From Pseudomonas sp. Bout1 (GTDB lineage Bacteria > Pseudomonadota > Gammaproteobacteria > Pseudomonadales > Pseudomonadaceae), in assembly GCF_034314165.1 (NCBI RefSeq), contig NZ_JAVIWK010000001.1, forward strand, positions 682,001 through 746,000: a stretch of 64,000 nucleotides of DNA, read 5' to 3'. Below the pieces are notes generated by a model. It searched no databases. It saw only the letters and a list, made by a program, of their open reading frames with translations, and had not been told where the DNA came from. The position numbers and the translations under genes were made by a program. Positions 1-7,317 of this stretch are shown one piece after another (positions within the stretch are counted from its first letter, which is position 1; every line of letters starts with the position of its first letter).

Positions 1-218
1 AGGTAGTCGCCACCATCGCTGGCGGGCACCGGTTGGCGCGGGTCCTTGGGGTTGGTGACGATCGTCAGCGGCGAGCTGGGGGCGATCGCGGTGATCACCG
101 TGGGGCTCAGTTCGTTGTCGGGCTGGTCGGCGTGGGCCTGTGGAACCAGCAGCGCGCCACACAGAACGGCGAACACGGGAGTACATCCCAAGCGGGTGTC
201 AGCAGAAAACCTGGACAT
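1..218 (-). CDS. oprC: TonB-dependent copper receptor (OprC-like), N-terminal part only
   Basis: Partial gene: the start is inside the window and the rest runs off the left edge. The roughly 72 visible residues show a signal peptide ending near Gln-Ala-His-Ala, then a short stretch reading LSPTVITAIAPSSPLTIV, followed by a plug-domain beginning (NPKDPRQPVPASDGGDYL). This is what I remember of the N-terminus of OprC-type copper receptors, outer-membrane beta-barrels that take up copper with TonB energy. It is the last gene of a minus-strand set with two DUF2946 proteins and a PCu(A)C chaperone, which fits copper handling. The chosen ATG (218) has GGA about 9 nt upstream. In-frame ATGs at 230 and 233 are possible alternatives. 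The barrel cannot be checked here. Confidence 0.75.
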   Translation of the reverse strand, partial: MSRFSADTRLGCTPVFAVLCGALLVPQAHADQPDNELSPTVITAIAPSSPLTIVTNPKDPRQPVPASDGGDY

Positions 219-311
219 GAAAAATTCCATCATTCATTCGTAAACAACACGGCCAGCAGCCTGCGGCTGTCTGTCTAAAGTCGGCCGGGGTGAAGTAACG
301 GTGTGAAGGGC

Positions 312-737
312 TTACGCGATGATGGGTGGGGCGCGACTACGGGCGCCGGGGAACACGGTTTGCCGGGCATGGCCCAGGCGTGGCGCGGGAGTTATGGCAT
401 TGGCGGGCGGCGGGCTGGCGAGGGTGACGAATGACACGCTGCCAGGCAGCGCCGGGCAACTGAAGAGCAGGCTGCAATAGCCGCACTTTTCCCAGAGCAC
501 GTGGTGTTCGTCGGGGGCCTTGTTGTGGTCGGTCGCAGGCTTTACGTCGCCATGGCAGCTCGGGGCGTCCATGGACATTTCCATGGACATGCCGGCGTGA
601 TGATCCATCGGCATCGCTTGGGAAATCAGCGGACCGATAAAGATCATCAGCATGGCGAACAGGCTGATCCAGCTGCCGCGCAGCAGGCTCATTGGCTTAC
701 GGCGGGGCGGGGACAACCTGGCGCGAGTGGCGCCCAT
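312..737 (-). CDS. DUF2946 family protein, membrane-anchored and metal-rich
   Basis: A 141-residue protein with a basic N-terminus, one hydrophobic segment (about residues 18-41), then a Met/His-rich stretch (MPMDHHAGMSMEMSMD) and a Cys pair (CGYC). This is the DUF2946 layout found beside copper genes in Pseudomonas. Met, His and Cys clusters suggest Cu(I) binding in the periplasm, but no biochemical role is established that I know of. It lies 10 nt after the PCu(A)C gene and just before the receptor gene, so the four are probably one transcript. Neither the ATG used (737) nor the internal Met16 (692) has a strong ribosome binding site, so the start is uncertain. Confidence 0.75.
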   Translation of the reverse strand: MGATRARLSPPRRKPMSLLRGSWISLFAMLMIFIGPLISQAMPMDHHAGMSMEMSMDAPSCHGDVKPATDHNKAPDEHHVLWEKCGYCSLLFSCPALPGSVSFVTLASPPPANAITPAPRLGHARQTVFPGARSRAPPIIA

Positions 738-747
738 GAAGGTTTAT

Positions 748-1230
748 CTACTGGGCGTGCATGTGCTCATGGCCGGCCATGGGCGGTTGCTTCTGCACCG
801 ACACTTCCACCTTCACCGGCCCGGCTTTCTCGAAATTCAGGGTCAGCGGGAAATGCTGGCCGTCGCGCAATACGCTGCGGTCCTTCAGGCCCAGCAGCAT
901 CACGTGGTAGGCCATGGGCGCGAATGTCAGGTCACCTTTGGCCGGCACCGCGACGCTGGTCACCTGCTGCATCTTCATCAAATCGCCCTGCATCACATGC
1001 TCATGCAGCTCGGCCTTGGCGGCCACGGGCGTGTCGACGCTGAGCAGGCGATCCGCATTCTCACCCTGGTTATGAATCACGAAATACGCCGCGACGGTTG
1101 GCGCGTTGGGCGGCAGTTCCTGGGACCAGGGTTCGCTGACCACCAGTTCGCCGACCTTGAAGTCTTCGGCATTGGCAGCAGCACACACCGGCAGCAACAA
1201 CGCAGCCAGAAGCAGGGAAGATTTGAGCAT
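748..1230 (-). CDS. Periplasmic copper chaperone PCu(A)C
   Basis: A 160-residue protein with a signal peptide (about residues 1-20, ending AANA) followed by a PCu(A)C (DUF461) domain. The copper ligands of the family are visible: a His/Met cluster reading LHEHVMQGDLMKM and a downstream HVM. It also has a Met/His-rich tail (MAGHEHMHAQ), a second Cu site in several homologues. PCu(A)C proteins carry Cu(I) in the periplasm and help metallate cytochrome oxidase. The neighbours (DUF2946 on both sides and a copper receptor) support a copper acquisition operon. GAGAA lies a few bases before the ATG. Confidence 0.9.
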   Translation of the reverse strand: MLKSSLLLAALLLPVCAAANAEDFKVGELVVSEPWSQELPPNAPTVAAYFVIHNQGENADRLLSVDTPVAAKAELHEHVMQGDLMKMQQVTSVAVPAKGDLTFAPMAYHVMLLGLKDRSVLRDGQHFPLTLNFEKAGPVKVEVSVQKQPPMAGHEHMHAQ

Positions 1231-1276
1231 GGCAGTTCTCCAGAACGGTTCTAAACGCAGTTCACTTGCGAAGAAA

Positions 1277-1672
1277 TCAGACCGTTGGGGAGGCGCGGGG
1301 GTTAAGGCTCGGCCATTGCTGGCGCGGGGTGGGGGATTGTAGCGACGGCGGTGGCAGGTCTTGCACCGCGTCGAATCTTGCGAAATACAGTGTTGGTGAG
1401 TGCCCCGGCAATGCCACTAATGGCGCCGAGCCCGAGCAGCACCAGCAATGCTGCATGGTGGAGTGATCGTCCTGCTGCGGCGCCGGAATGTCCAGCTTGC
1501 CCAGGGCAATCGCCGTCAGCTTTGTACCGTTGGAAGAACAGAAACTGCCCCACAACAGCTGGTCGAGGGAATTGTTCGAACGCTGCATCGCCCCGGCCAT
1601 CGGCATGGCAAACGCATTGAACAGCACTGCAAAGCAGGCGATCCAGGCAAATGCAAAGCGTTGACGGGCCAT
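1277..1672 (-). CDS. DUF2946 family protein, first gene of the copper operon
   Basis: A 131-residue protein from the ATG at 1672 (a TTG at 1681 is in frame but less likely). It has an N-terminal hydrophobic segment or signal (FAWIACFAVLFNAFAMPMAG) and a conserved HCWCCSG motif near residue 80, typical of DUF2946. It differs clearly in sequence from the other DUF2946 protein at 312-737, so the operon has two diverged members on either side of the PCu(A)C chaperone. It is the promoter-proximal gene. No binding site for a copper regulator was recognised upstream. Function is unknown beyond the copper context. Confidence 0.75.
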   Translation of the reverse strand: MARQRFAFAWIACFAVLFNAFAMPMAGAMQRSNNSLDQLLWGSFCSSNGTKLTAIALGKLDIPAPQQDDHSTMQHCWCCSGSAPLVALPGHSPTLYFARFDAVQDLPPPSLQSPTPRQQWPSLNPRASPTV

Positions 1673-1846
1673 GGCGGACAATCCGTAGGGTTAATCGATC
1701 AGGTGCGTATTTAGCCTGATCGGGGGGGATAAGTAAAAAGGGACGGTGTGGTTTGGTGTCGCAGTGCTGGGGTTCAGGATAGACGGGAATCAAGGATTTC
1801 CATTCTTTTCAAATGGGCCGCGATGTTCAGTGCGACAGCTGAACGC

Positions 1847-1933
1847 TGTGGGAGCTGGCTTGCCTGCGATACAGGCGACTCGGTCTTCCTGCTGGATCGA
1901 GGTGATGCTATCGCAGGCAAGCCAGCTCCCACA
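1847..1933. repeat. REPIN (paired inverted REP)
   Basis: Two inverted copies of the group's REP core (GGAGCTGGCTTGCCTGCGAT and its reverse complement) separated by about 40 bases. Near-identical pairs occur at 2546, 10704, 15035, 20619 and 63848. REPINs are non-autonomous and are spread by RAYT transposases. No RAYT gene lies in this window. Confidence 0.9.
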
Positions 1934-2019
1934 GTTTGGATTGTTTCCGATTCGAATGTGGAGGCCCTCCACAGAAATTTCCGACAGTGATTTGAGGTTG
2001 TCCCTAGGAAACGCAATCT

Positions 2020-2077
2020 CTAGTCTCCGTACACCGCTGCAAACTCAGCGGTCGGGCGTCGCGGCCCGGATTTCTTC
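2020..2077 (+). promoter_or_regulatory. C4-type leader: upstream target boxes a1 and b1 (copy A)
   Basis: A 58-nt block beginning CTAGTCT. It contains a hairpin CCGCTG/CAGCGG (2034-2051), then TCGGG, box a1 TCGCG (2059-2063), nine bases, and box b1 TCTTC (2073-2077). The same block, also 58 nt and with the same 9-base spacing, occurs on the minus strand at 37010-37067 with different box sequences. a1 is complementary to box a' (2196-2200) and b1 to box b' (2184-2188, one G-U pair) of the downstream core. Confidence 0.7.
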
Positions 2078-2142
2078 AGACGCAAAAGCGTCATCGTGTC
2101 CTTTCAGTTGGCGCTTTTTTATCGTCTACTGTGCGGCACTAT

Positions 2143-2220
2143 GGTGGCTGTGCGCGGGATACCTTCGGGTATGCCGGTGTTCTGGAGAGCCGGTCCGCGA
2201 ACCCGCGTACAGCTACCACC
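2143..2220 (+). ncRNA. C4-like antisense RNA core (copy A)
   Basis: A 78-nt structured element. The closing helix pairs GGTGGCTGTGCGCGGG (from 2143) with the segment ending at 2220, with two G-U pairs. Inside are a hairpin ATACC-TTCG-GGTAT (2159-2172) and a hairpin CCGG/CCGG (2174-2193) whose loop carries box b' GGAGA (2184-2188). Box a' CGCGA (2196-2200) follows. A homologous core at 36903-36983 (minus) keeps the fold with compensatory changes. Length, two-hairpin layout and two short pairing boxes match what is known of phage P1/P7 C4 RNA (about 77 nt, cut from the leader of its own target mRNA). The identification is mine by structure; a covariance-model search was not run. Confidence 0.72.
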
Positions 2221-2275
2221 CCATCGCATCGCGGCGATCAGTGGTAGCTCCTTTGTACTTCTCCGGAGCTTCACA
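2221..2275 (+). promoter_or_regulatory. C4 target region with sequestered ribosome binding site (copy A)
   Basis: Downstream boxes a2 TCGCG (2229-2233, in the hairpin ATCGC/GCGAT) and b2 TCTCC (2260-2264) repeat a1 and b1 and are complementary to a' and b'. b2 touches the Shine-Dalgarno GGAG (2265-2268), 7 nt before the ATG at 2276. AGCTCC (2246-2251) can pair with GGAGCT (2265-2270), hiding the Shine-Dalgarno in a hairpin whose loop contains b2. Confidence 0.65.
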
Positions 2276-2527
2276 ATGATTAAACCTACCCCCAATCCCC
2301 CCTTTCGGCTGTTCACCGTAGCCGATGGAATCAGCACCGAAGACCTGTTGGTCAACCTCATTGAAACACTTGCCTCGGCCAACGCGCTGAGTTGCGACTT
2401 GGCGTTTAGCCTGGAAGGATCGAAGCGAGAGGAGTTGTTGGGTGTCGCTCAGTTGATCGAACTGGCGGAGTTGCTGGCTGATCGGGTGCACGATGCAGCC
2501 GGACAGACGGCCGCCGCGAGGAGCTAA
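2276..2527 (+). CDS. DUF3077 family small protein
   Basis: An 83-residue acidic, helix-rich protein. The motif FTVADGIS-TEDLLVNLIETLASANAL is the signature I remember for DUF3077 of pseudomonads; no activity is known. It starts at the ATG with the clear Shine-Dalgarno GGAG at 2265. A longer in-frame reading from 2096 would run through the structured leader and is rejected. It aligns with the DUF6124 protein at 36548-36850 over its C-terminal half (ED-L, then SA/SANAL, then LLxVxxLxEIA/ELA, then DR). Both genes follow homologous C4-like leaders, so they are probably related outputs of the same control. Confidence 0.8.
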   Translation: MIKPTPNPPFRLFTVADGISTEDLLVNLIETLASANALSCDLAFSLEGSKREELLGVAQLIELAELLADRVHDAAGQTAAARS

Positions 2528-2545
2528 CTGACCGACGCAGATTAG

Positions 2546-2632
2546 TGTGGGAGCTGGCTTGCCTGCGATGGCATCGCTGCGGTGTATCTGAACGACTGCG
2601 TCGTCTGTATCGCAGGCAAGCCAGCTCCCACA
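2546..2632. repeat. REPIN
   Basis: Inverted pair of the same REP core as at 1847, placed just after the DUF3077 stop. The palindrome could also stabilise the 3' end of that transcript. Confidence 0.9.
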
Positions 2633-2648
2633 TTTGTTTCGTGTTGCG

Positions 2649-3368
2649 TCATACAGACTGGAATGCTTCCAGTACCGAGTTGACGGTCGTGAACTCCCGA
2701 TCCACCTGCGCCAACACCGGCCGCTTCAACACCAACACCGGCACCCCACGCTCCCTTGCCACTTCCAACTTCGGCTCCGTGGCGCTGCTGCCGCTGTTCT
2801 TGCTGATCAGCACATCAATCTGCCGCCGCTCGAACAACGCCCGCTCATCCTCGATCAGAAATGGCCCACGGGCGCCGATCACTTCGCAGCGTTCATTGCC
2901 GGGGTACACATCCAGTGCGCGCAGCGTCCAGAACTGCTCGGCGGGGATTTCGTCGAGGTGTTGCAACGGTTCGCGGCCCAACGTGAACAGCGGTCGCTTG
3001 AATGGCTTGAGCGCTTCGATCAACTCCGCCCAGTCACTGACTTCGCGCCAGTCATCACCGGCCTGTGGCTGCCACGCCGGGCGGCGCAGGGCCCAGCAGG
3101 CAACGCCGCACAAACCGGCGGCGCGAGCGGCGTTGGCGCTGATCTGCGCGGCATACGGATGAGTGGCGTCCAGCACCAGCTCAATGCCTTCTTCACGAAT
3201 AAATTGCGCCAGGCCTTCAGCGCCGCCATAGCCGCCGACGCGCACCTGGCACGTAAGGTCGCTCGGAACGCGGCCGACGCCCGCCAGGCTGTAGATGTGC
3301 TCGGGCCCCAGTGTGCGGGCGATGGCGAGGGCTTCCGTCACACCGCCTAACAGCAGGATGCGTTTCAT
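2649..3368 (-). CDS. cobK: Precorrin-6A reductase
   Basis: A 239-residue protein of the CobK/CbiJ family, which reduces precorrin-6A to dihydroprecorrin-6A with NADPH in cobalamin synthesis. The N-terminal nucleotide-binding start ([15 protein letters not shown]), the central [11 protein letters not shown] segment (conserved in the family) and the C-terminal [17 protein letters not shown] segment are all present, and the length is normal. The gene overlaps cobL by 4 nt (its ATG lies inside the cobL stop region), giving a translationally coupled cobL-cobK pair on the minus strand, divergent from cobG-cobH-cobI-cobJ. Confidence 0.93.
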   Translation of the reverse strand: MKRILLLGGVTEALAIARTLGPEHIYSLAGVGRVPSDLTCQVRVGGYGGAEGLAQFIREEGIELVLDATHPYAAQISANAARAAGLCGVACWALRRPAWQPQAGDDWREVSDWAELIEALKPFKRPLFTLGREPLQHLDEIPAEQFWTLRALDVYPGNERCEVIGARGPFLIEDERALFERRQIDVLISKNSGSSATEPKLEVARERGVPVLVLKRPVLAQVDREFTTVNSVLEAFQSV

Positions 3369-4570
3369 AGCGGCTTGATCACTTCCAGCAGGGTGATCGG
3401 CAGCGCCTGGCGCCAGGTATCAAAGTCCCCCAGTGGCTGGGCCTGGGCCACATGAATGCGGGTGAGTTCGCCGCCGTGTTGTTCGCGCCAGGCCATCAGG
3501 GTCATTTCGCTTTGCAGGGTCACGGCGTTGGCCACCAGCCGGCCGCCGGGGCGCAAGTGGTGCCAGCAGGTGTCGAGCACGCCGTCGCGGGTCACGCCGC
3601 CGCCGATGAAGATCGCGTCGGGCGCTTCCAGGCCTGCGAGTGCGTGGGGCGCGGTGCCGCGAATCAACTGCAGGCCGGGTACGCCAAGGGCATCACGGTT
3701 GTGTTCGATCAACCGTTGCCGCCCGTCGTCGGCCTCGATGGCCAGCGCGCGGCAACTGGGATGGGCACGCATCCATTCGATCCCGATGGAGCCGCTGCCC
3801 GCGCCCACGTCCCACAGCAGTTCACCGGGCATTGGCGCGAGGCGGGCGAGCGTCATGGCGCGCACGTCGCGCTTGGTCAGTTGGCCGTCGTGCTTGAACG
3901 CCGAGTCCGGCAGCCCGGCCAGGCGGGACAGGCGCGGTGTGTTGGCGTCGGCCACGCAGTCGATGGCCACCAGGTTCAATGCGGCAATCGGTTCGCCTGG
4001 CCAATCCCGGGCGATGCCGTCGACGCGGCGCTCATCCGGGCCGCCCAGATGTTCAAACACGCTCAGGCGACTTGCGCCAAACCCGCGCTCGGCCAACTGC
4101 GCAGCCATCGCCGCCGGGCTCTGGCCGTCATTGCTCAACACCAGCACACGCACGCCGCTGGCCAGATGCACATTCAGCGCCGCCAACGGCCGCGCAACCA
4201 CCGACAGCGTCACCACGTCCTGCAACGGCCAGCCCAACCGCGCCGCCACCAGGGACACGGAGGAGGGCGCGGGCAGAATCAGCAGCTCATCGGCTGGAAT
4301 GTGTCGCGCCAGGCTCGCGCCCACGCCATAGAACATCGGGTCGCCGCTGGCCAGCACACACACCGCTTCGCCGCGTTTGGCCAACACAGGGTCCAGGGAA
4401 AACGGGCTGGGCCACAATTGGCGTTCGCCACGGATACACACCGGCAACAGGTCCAACTGACGTTGGCCGCCTACAATTATCGAGGCGCGCAACAGGGCGT
4501 GCCGGGCGTTTCTGCCCAAGCCCTTGAAGCCGTCTTCACCGATGCCTACTACCGTCAGCCAGGGCGACAT
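3365..4570 (-). CDS. cobL: Precorrin-6Y C5,15-methyltransferase (decarboxylating)
   Basis: A 401-residue bifunctional enzyme. Residues about 5-200 form the CbiE-like tetrapyrrole methylase (VVGIGEDG, then [12 protein letters not shown]). Residues about 215-395 form the CbiT-like methyltransferase with the SAM motif [12 protein letters not shown] at 254-265. It methylates precorrin-6Y at C5 and C15 and decarboxylates the C12 acetate side chain, giving precorrin-8X. The 95-nt gap to the divergent cobG is too short for a full cobalamin riboswitch and none was seen. Confidence 0.95.
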   Translation of the reverse strand: MSPWLTVVGIGEDGFKGLGRNARHALLRASIIVGGQRQLDLLPVCIRGERQLWPSPFSLDPVLAKRGEAVCVLASGDPMFYGVGASLARHIPADELLILPAPSSVSLVAARLGWPLQDVVTLSVVARPLAALNVHLASGVRVLVLSNDGQSPAAMAAQLAERGFGASRLSVFEHLGGPDERRVDGIARDWPGEPIAALNLVAIDCVADANTPRLSRLAGLPDSAFKHDGQLTKRDVRAMTLARLAPMPGELLWDVGAGSGSIGIEWMRAHPSCRALAIEADDGRQRLIEHNRDALGVPGLQLIRGTAPHALAGLEAPDAIFIGGGVTRDGVLDTCWHHLRPGGRLVANAVTLQSEMTLMAWREQHGGELTRIHVAQAQPLGDFDTWRQALPITLLEVIKPL

Positions 4571-4665
4571 ATGAATTCCTTGAACGACATCCGACGGGCA
4601 GGCTTTTCATGCCGCCGGACAAAGCAGGCATAATACCGCGCCTTTACCCGTGAACCGGTAGCCCT

Positions 4666-5967
4666 GTGAAACCAACACCACTGTCCACTACCTTGCGCCC
4701 CTCGGCTTGTCCGGGGTTGCTGCGTATTGTCCAGGCGTTGGATGGCGGGATTTGCCGGATCAAACTGGCCGGTGGTTCGATCAGCGCCAAGCAGGCATTT
4801 GCCGTCGCAGAAGCGGCCCAGGCCCATGCCGGCGGGGTGATCGAGGCGACCAACCGCGCCAACCTGCAAATTCGCGGGATAGGCGCCGGGCAAGACGCGC
4901 TGATCGCTGCCCTGCTGGCCGCTGACCTGGGCCCCAAGAGCGCCGCCGGGGACGATGTGCGCAACCTGATGCTCAGTCCCAGCGCCGGCATCGACCGCGA
5001 CATGCTGTTCGATACCCGGCTGTTGGCGGACCAGATCCTCGCCACCCTGGAAACCCACCCGCGTTTCCACGAGTTGTCGGCCAAGTTCGCAGTGCAACTG
5101 GACGGTGGTGAAGCGCTGGCCATGCTCGAACATCATCACGACCTGTGGCTGTCGGCGTTCGACACCCATGGCGAGACGCTGTTGGCGTTCGGCCTGGCAG
5201 GCTGCCCGGCGCAGGATGCGGCATTGGCCGCAGTGCCTTTAGCGCAAGGCCATGCATTGGTGGTGGCGGTGCTGGAGCTGTTCCTTGAACTGGCCCGGCC
5301 GGATCAAACCCGTATGCGGCACCTGCTGGCCGAAACACCTGTGGATAACTTTCTCGGGCGGCTAAACCTGCCATTGCAGGCAGTTGACGGCTTTTCACGG
5401 CGCACCAACCCCGCGCCGCTGTACCTGGGAAGTTATCCACAGCGCCAAAAAAATCAGGTCTACGTCGCCGCCGTTGCGCCCTTGGGCCGCCTGGATTCGG
5501 CGATGCTCAGGGGCGCCGCGCAACTGGCGGTCGAGCATGGCGACGCCACCCTGCGTTTCACACCATGGCAAGGCCTGCTGCTGCCCAATGTCCGGGAGGC
5601 GGCGGCTGTCACCGAGCGCCTGGAACAGCTTGGTTTTCTGTGTTCAGTGGACCACCCCCTGGCGCGCCTGATCGCCTGCACCGGTGCAAGCGGTTGCGCC
5701 AAAGGCCTGGCAAACACCAAGGCCGATGCCCTGCAACTGGCGACGCTTGCGCCCGGCCACAGCGTGCACCTGTCCGGCTGTTCACGGTCCTGCGCCGCTG
5801 CGCACACCGCGCCGGTCACGTTGCTGGCCGTGAGCCCCGGCCATTACGACCTCTATTTTCGCGATGCAGGCCAACCCGGTTTCGGTCGCCTGCACGCGCG
5901 CACTCTTTCTATTGAAGCGGCGGGCGCCTTGTTACGCGCCCACCCACGGAGCAACACCGATGATTGA
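4666..5967 (+). CDS. cobG: Precorrin-3B synthase, Fe-S and oxygen dependent
   Basis: A 433-residue protein related to sulfite/nitrite reductases, with a GTG start. The four cysteines for a [4Fe-4S] cluster are at 338, 344, 372 and 376 (CTGASGC and CSRSC). CobG hydroxylates precorrin-3A with O2 and is the hallmark of the aerobic cobalamin route, so the organism makes B12 aerobically. It is the first gene of a tightly packed plus-strand operon; its stop overlaps the cobH start by 8 nt. Confidence 0.92.
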   Translation: MKPTPLSTTLRPSACPGLLRIVQALDGGICRIKLAGGSISAKQAFAVAEAAQAHAGGVIEATNRANLQIRGIGAGQDALIAALLAADLGPKSAAGDDVRNLMLSPSAGIDRDMLFDTRLLADQILATLETHPRFHELSAKFAVQLDGGEALAMLEHHHDLWLSAFDTHGETLLAFGLAGCPAQDAALAAVPLAQGHALVVAVLELFLELARPDQTRMRHLLAETPVDNFLGRLNLPLQAVDGFSRRTNPAPLYLGSYPQRQKNQVYVAAVAPLGRLDSAMLRGAAQLAVEHGDATLRFTPWQGLLLPNVREAAAVTERLEQLGFLCSVDHPLARLIACTGASGCAKGLANTKADALQLATLAPGHSVHLSGCSRSCAAAHTAPVTLLAVSPGHYDLYFRDAGQPGFGRLHARTLSIEAAGALLRAHPRSNTDD

Positions 5968-6586
5968 TTACATCCGCGACGGTCAGGAGATCTATCGCAA
6001 CTCCTTCGCGATCATTCGCGCAGAAGCCAAGTTGGATCGCATTCCTGCCGACCTGGAAAAACTCGCCGTGCGGGTAATTCATGCCTGCGGCATGGTCGAT
6101 GCCATCGACGGCCTGCAATTTTCCGAAGGTGCCGGCAAGGCCGGTCGTGAAGCGCTGGCGGCTGGTGCGCCGATCTTGTGTGATGCGCGGATGGTTTGCG
6201 AAGGCGTGACCCGCACCCGCCTGCCTGCCAACAACCCGGTGATCTGCACCCTGCGCGATGACAGCGTGCCGGAGCTGGCGCGTGAGCTGGGCAACACCCG
6301 CTCCGCCGCCGCCCTGGAATTGTGGCGCCCGCACCTGGAAGGCAGTGTGGTGGTGATCGGCAATGCGCCGACTGCCTTGTTCTACCTGCTGGAAATGCTC
6401 GACGCCGGCGCGCCAAAACCTGCACTGATCCTCGGGTTCCCGGTGGGGTTTGTTGGCGCCGCCGAATCCAAGGCTATGCTTGCCGCAGACAGCCGTGGCG
6501 TACCGTTCGTAATCATGCAGGGCCGCCTGGGCGGCAGTGCGATGGCGGCCGCTGCGGTCAACGCCTTGGCCACGGAGGTCGAATAA
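5960..6586 (+). CDS. cobH: Precorrin-8X methylmutase
   Basis: A 208-residue enzyme that moves the methyl group from C11 to C12, turning precorrin-8X into hydrogenobyrinic acid. The start [16 protein letters not shown] and the motif VIHACGMVD with the likely catalytic His41 are family hallmarks. A longer in-frame reading from 5864 lies inside cobG and is rejected. The stop overlaps the cobI start by one base. Confidence 0.94.
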   Translation: MIDYIRDGQEIYRNSFAIIRAEAKLDRIPADLEKLAVRVIHACGMVDAIDGLQFSEGAGKAGREALAAGAPILCDARMVCEGVTRTRLPANNPVICTLRDDSVPELARELGNTRSAAALELWRPHLEGSVVVIGNAPTALFYLLEMLDAGAPKPALILGFPVGFVGAAESKAMLAADSRGVPFVIMQGRLGGSAMAAAAVNALATEVE

Positions 6587-7317
6587 TGCCGGCACGCGGA
6601 CGTTTGATTGGCCTGGGCGTAGGCCCCGGTGACCCGGAACTTATTACCCTCAAGGCCCTGCGCCTGCTGCGTGAATCGCCGGTGGTGGCGTACTTCGTGG
6701 CCAAGGGCAAAAAGGGCAACGCCTTCGGCATCATCGAAGACCATTTGGTGCCACAGCAAACCCTGATGCCGCTGGTGTACCCGGTGACCACTGAAGTTCT
6801 GCCGGCGCCGCTGTCCTACGAGCAGGTGATCAGCGATTTCTACGACACCGCCAGTGTCGATGTTGCCGCGCACCTGGACGCCGGGCGCGATGTGGCGGTG
6901 ATTTGCGAAGGCGACCCGTTCTTCTACGGCTCCTACATGTATTTGCATGACCGCCTGGCCGAGCACTACGAAGCCCAGGTGATCCCGGGCGTGTGCTCGA
7001 TGCTTGGTGGTGCGTCGGTGCTGGGCGCACCGCTGGTGTATCGCAACCAGAGCCTGTCGGTGCTCTCCGGCGTGTTGCCCCATGACGAGCTCAAGCGGCG
7101 CCTGGCGGATGCCGATGCGGCGGTGATCATGAAGCTGGGGCGCAACTTCACCAAGGTGCGCCAGGTATTGGAAGAGTTGGGGTTGGCGAACCGGGCGTTG
7201 TACGTCGAGCGCGCGACCATGGCCAATCAGAAAATCGTTGCCCTGAGCGACGTCGATCCAACGTCCTCGCCGTACTTCTCGCTGATCATCGTTCCCGGCG
7301 AAAGGTGGCAAGGCTGA
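6586..7317 (+). CDS. cobI: Precorrin-2 C20-methyltransferase
   Basis: A 243-residue SAM-dependent tetrapyrrole methylase that converts precorrin-2 to precorrin-3[17 protein letters not shown] at the N-terminus and [11 protein letters not shown] near residue 105 are the two standard methylase motifs. The ATG overlaps the cobH stop (TAATG), which fixes the start; a longer reading from 6322 is a shadow of cobH. The stop overlaps the next ATG. Confidence 0.94.
   Translation: MPARGRLIGLGVGPGDPELITLKALRLLRESPVVAYFVAKGKKGNAFGIIEDHLVPQQTLMPLVYPVTTEVLPAPLSYEQVISDFYDTASVDVAAHLDAGRDVAVICEGDPFFYGSYMYLHDRLAEHYEAQVIPGVCSMLGGASVLGAPLVYRNQSLSVLSGVLPHDELKRRLADADAAVIMKLGRNFTKVRQVLEELGLANRALYVERATMANQKIVALSDVDPTSSPYFSLIIVPGERWQG

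Noticed and set aside
2020..2275. Prophage remnant around the C4-like leader
   Set aside because: No integrase, structural gene or attachment site was seen; the neighbours are normal chromosomal genes.
1847..2632. CRISPR array formed by the repeated palindromes
   Set aside because: These are inverted REP pairs with unequal spacing, scattered over the window, without cas genes.
4571..4665. Cobalamin riboswitch between cobL and cobG
   Set aside because: Only 95 bases and no B12-box was recognised.
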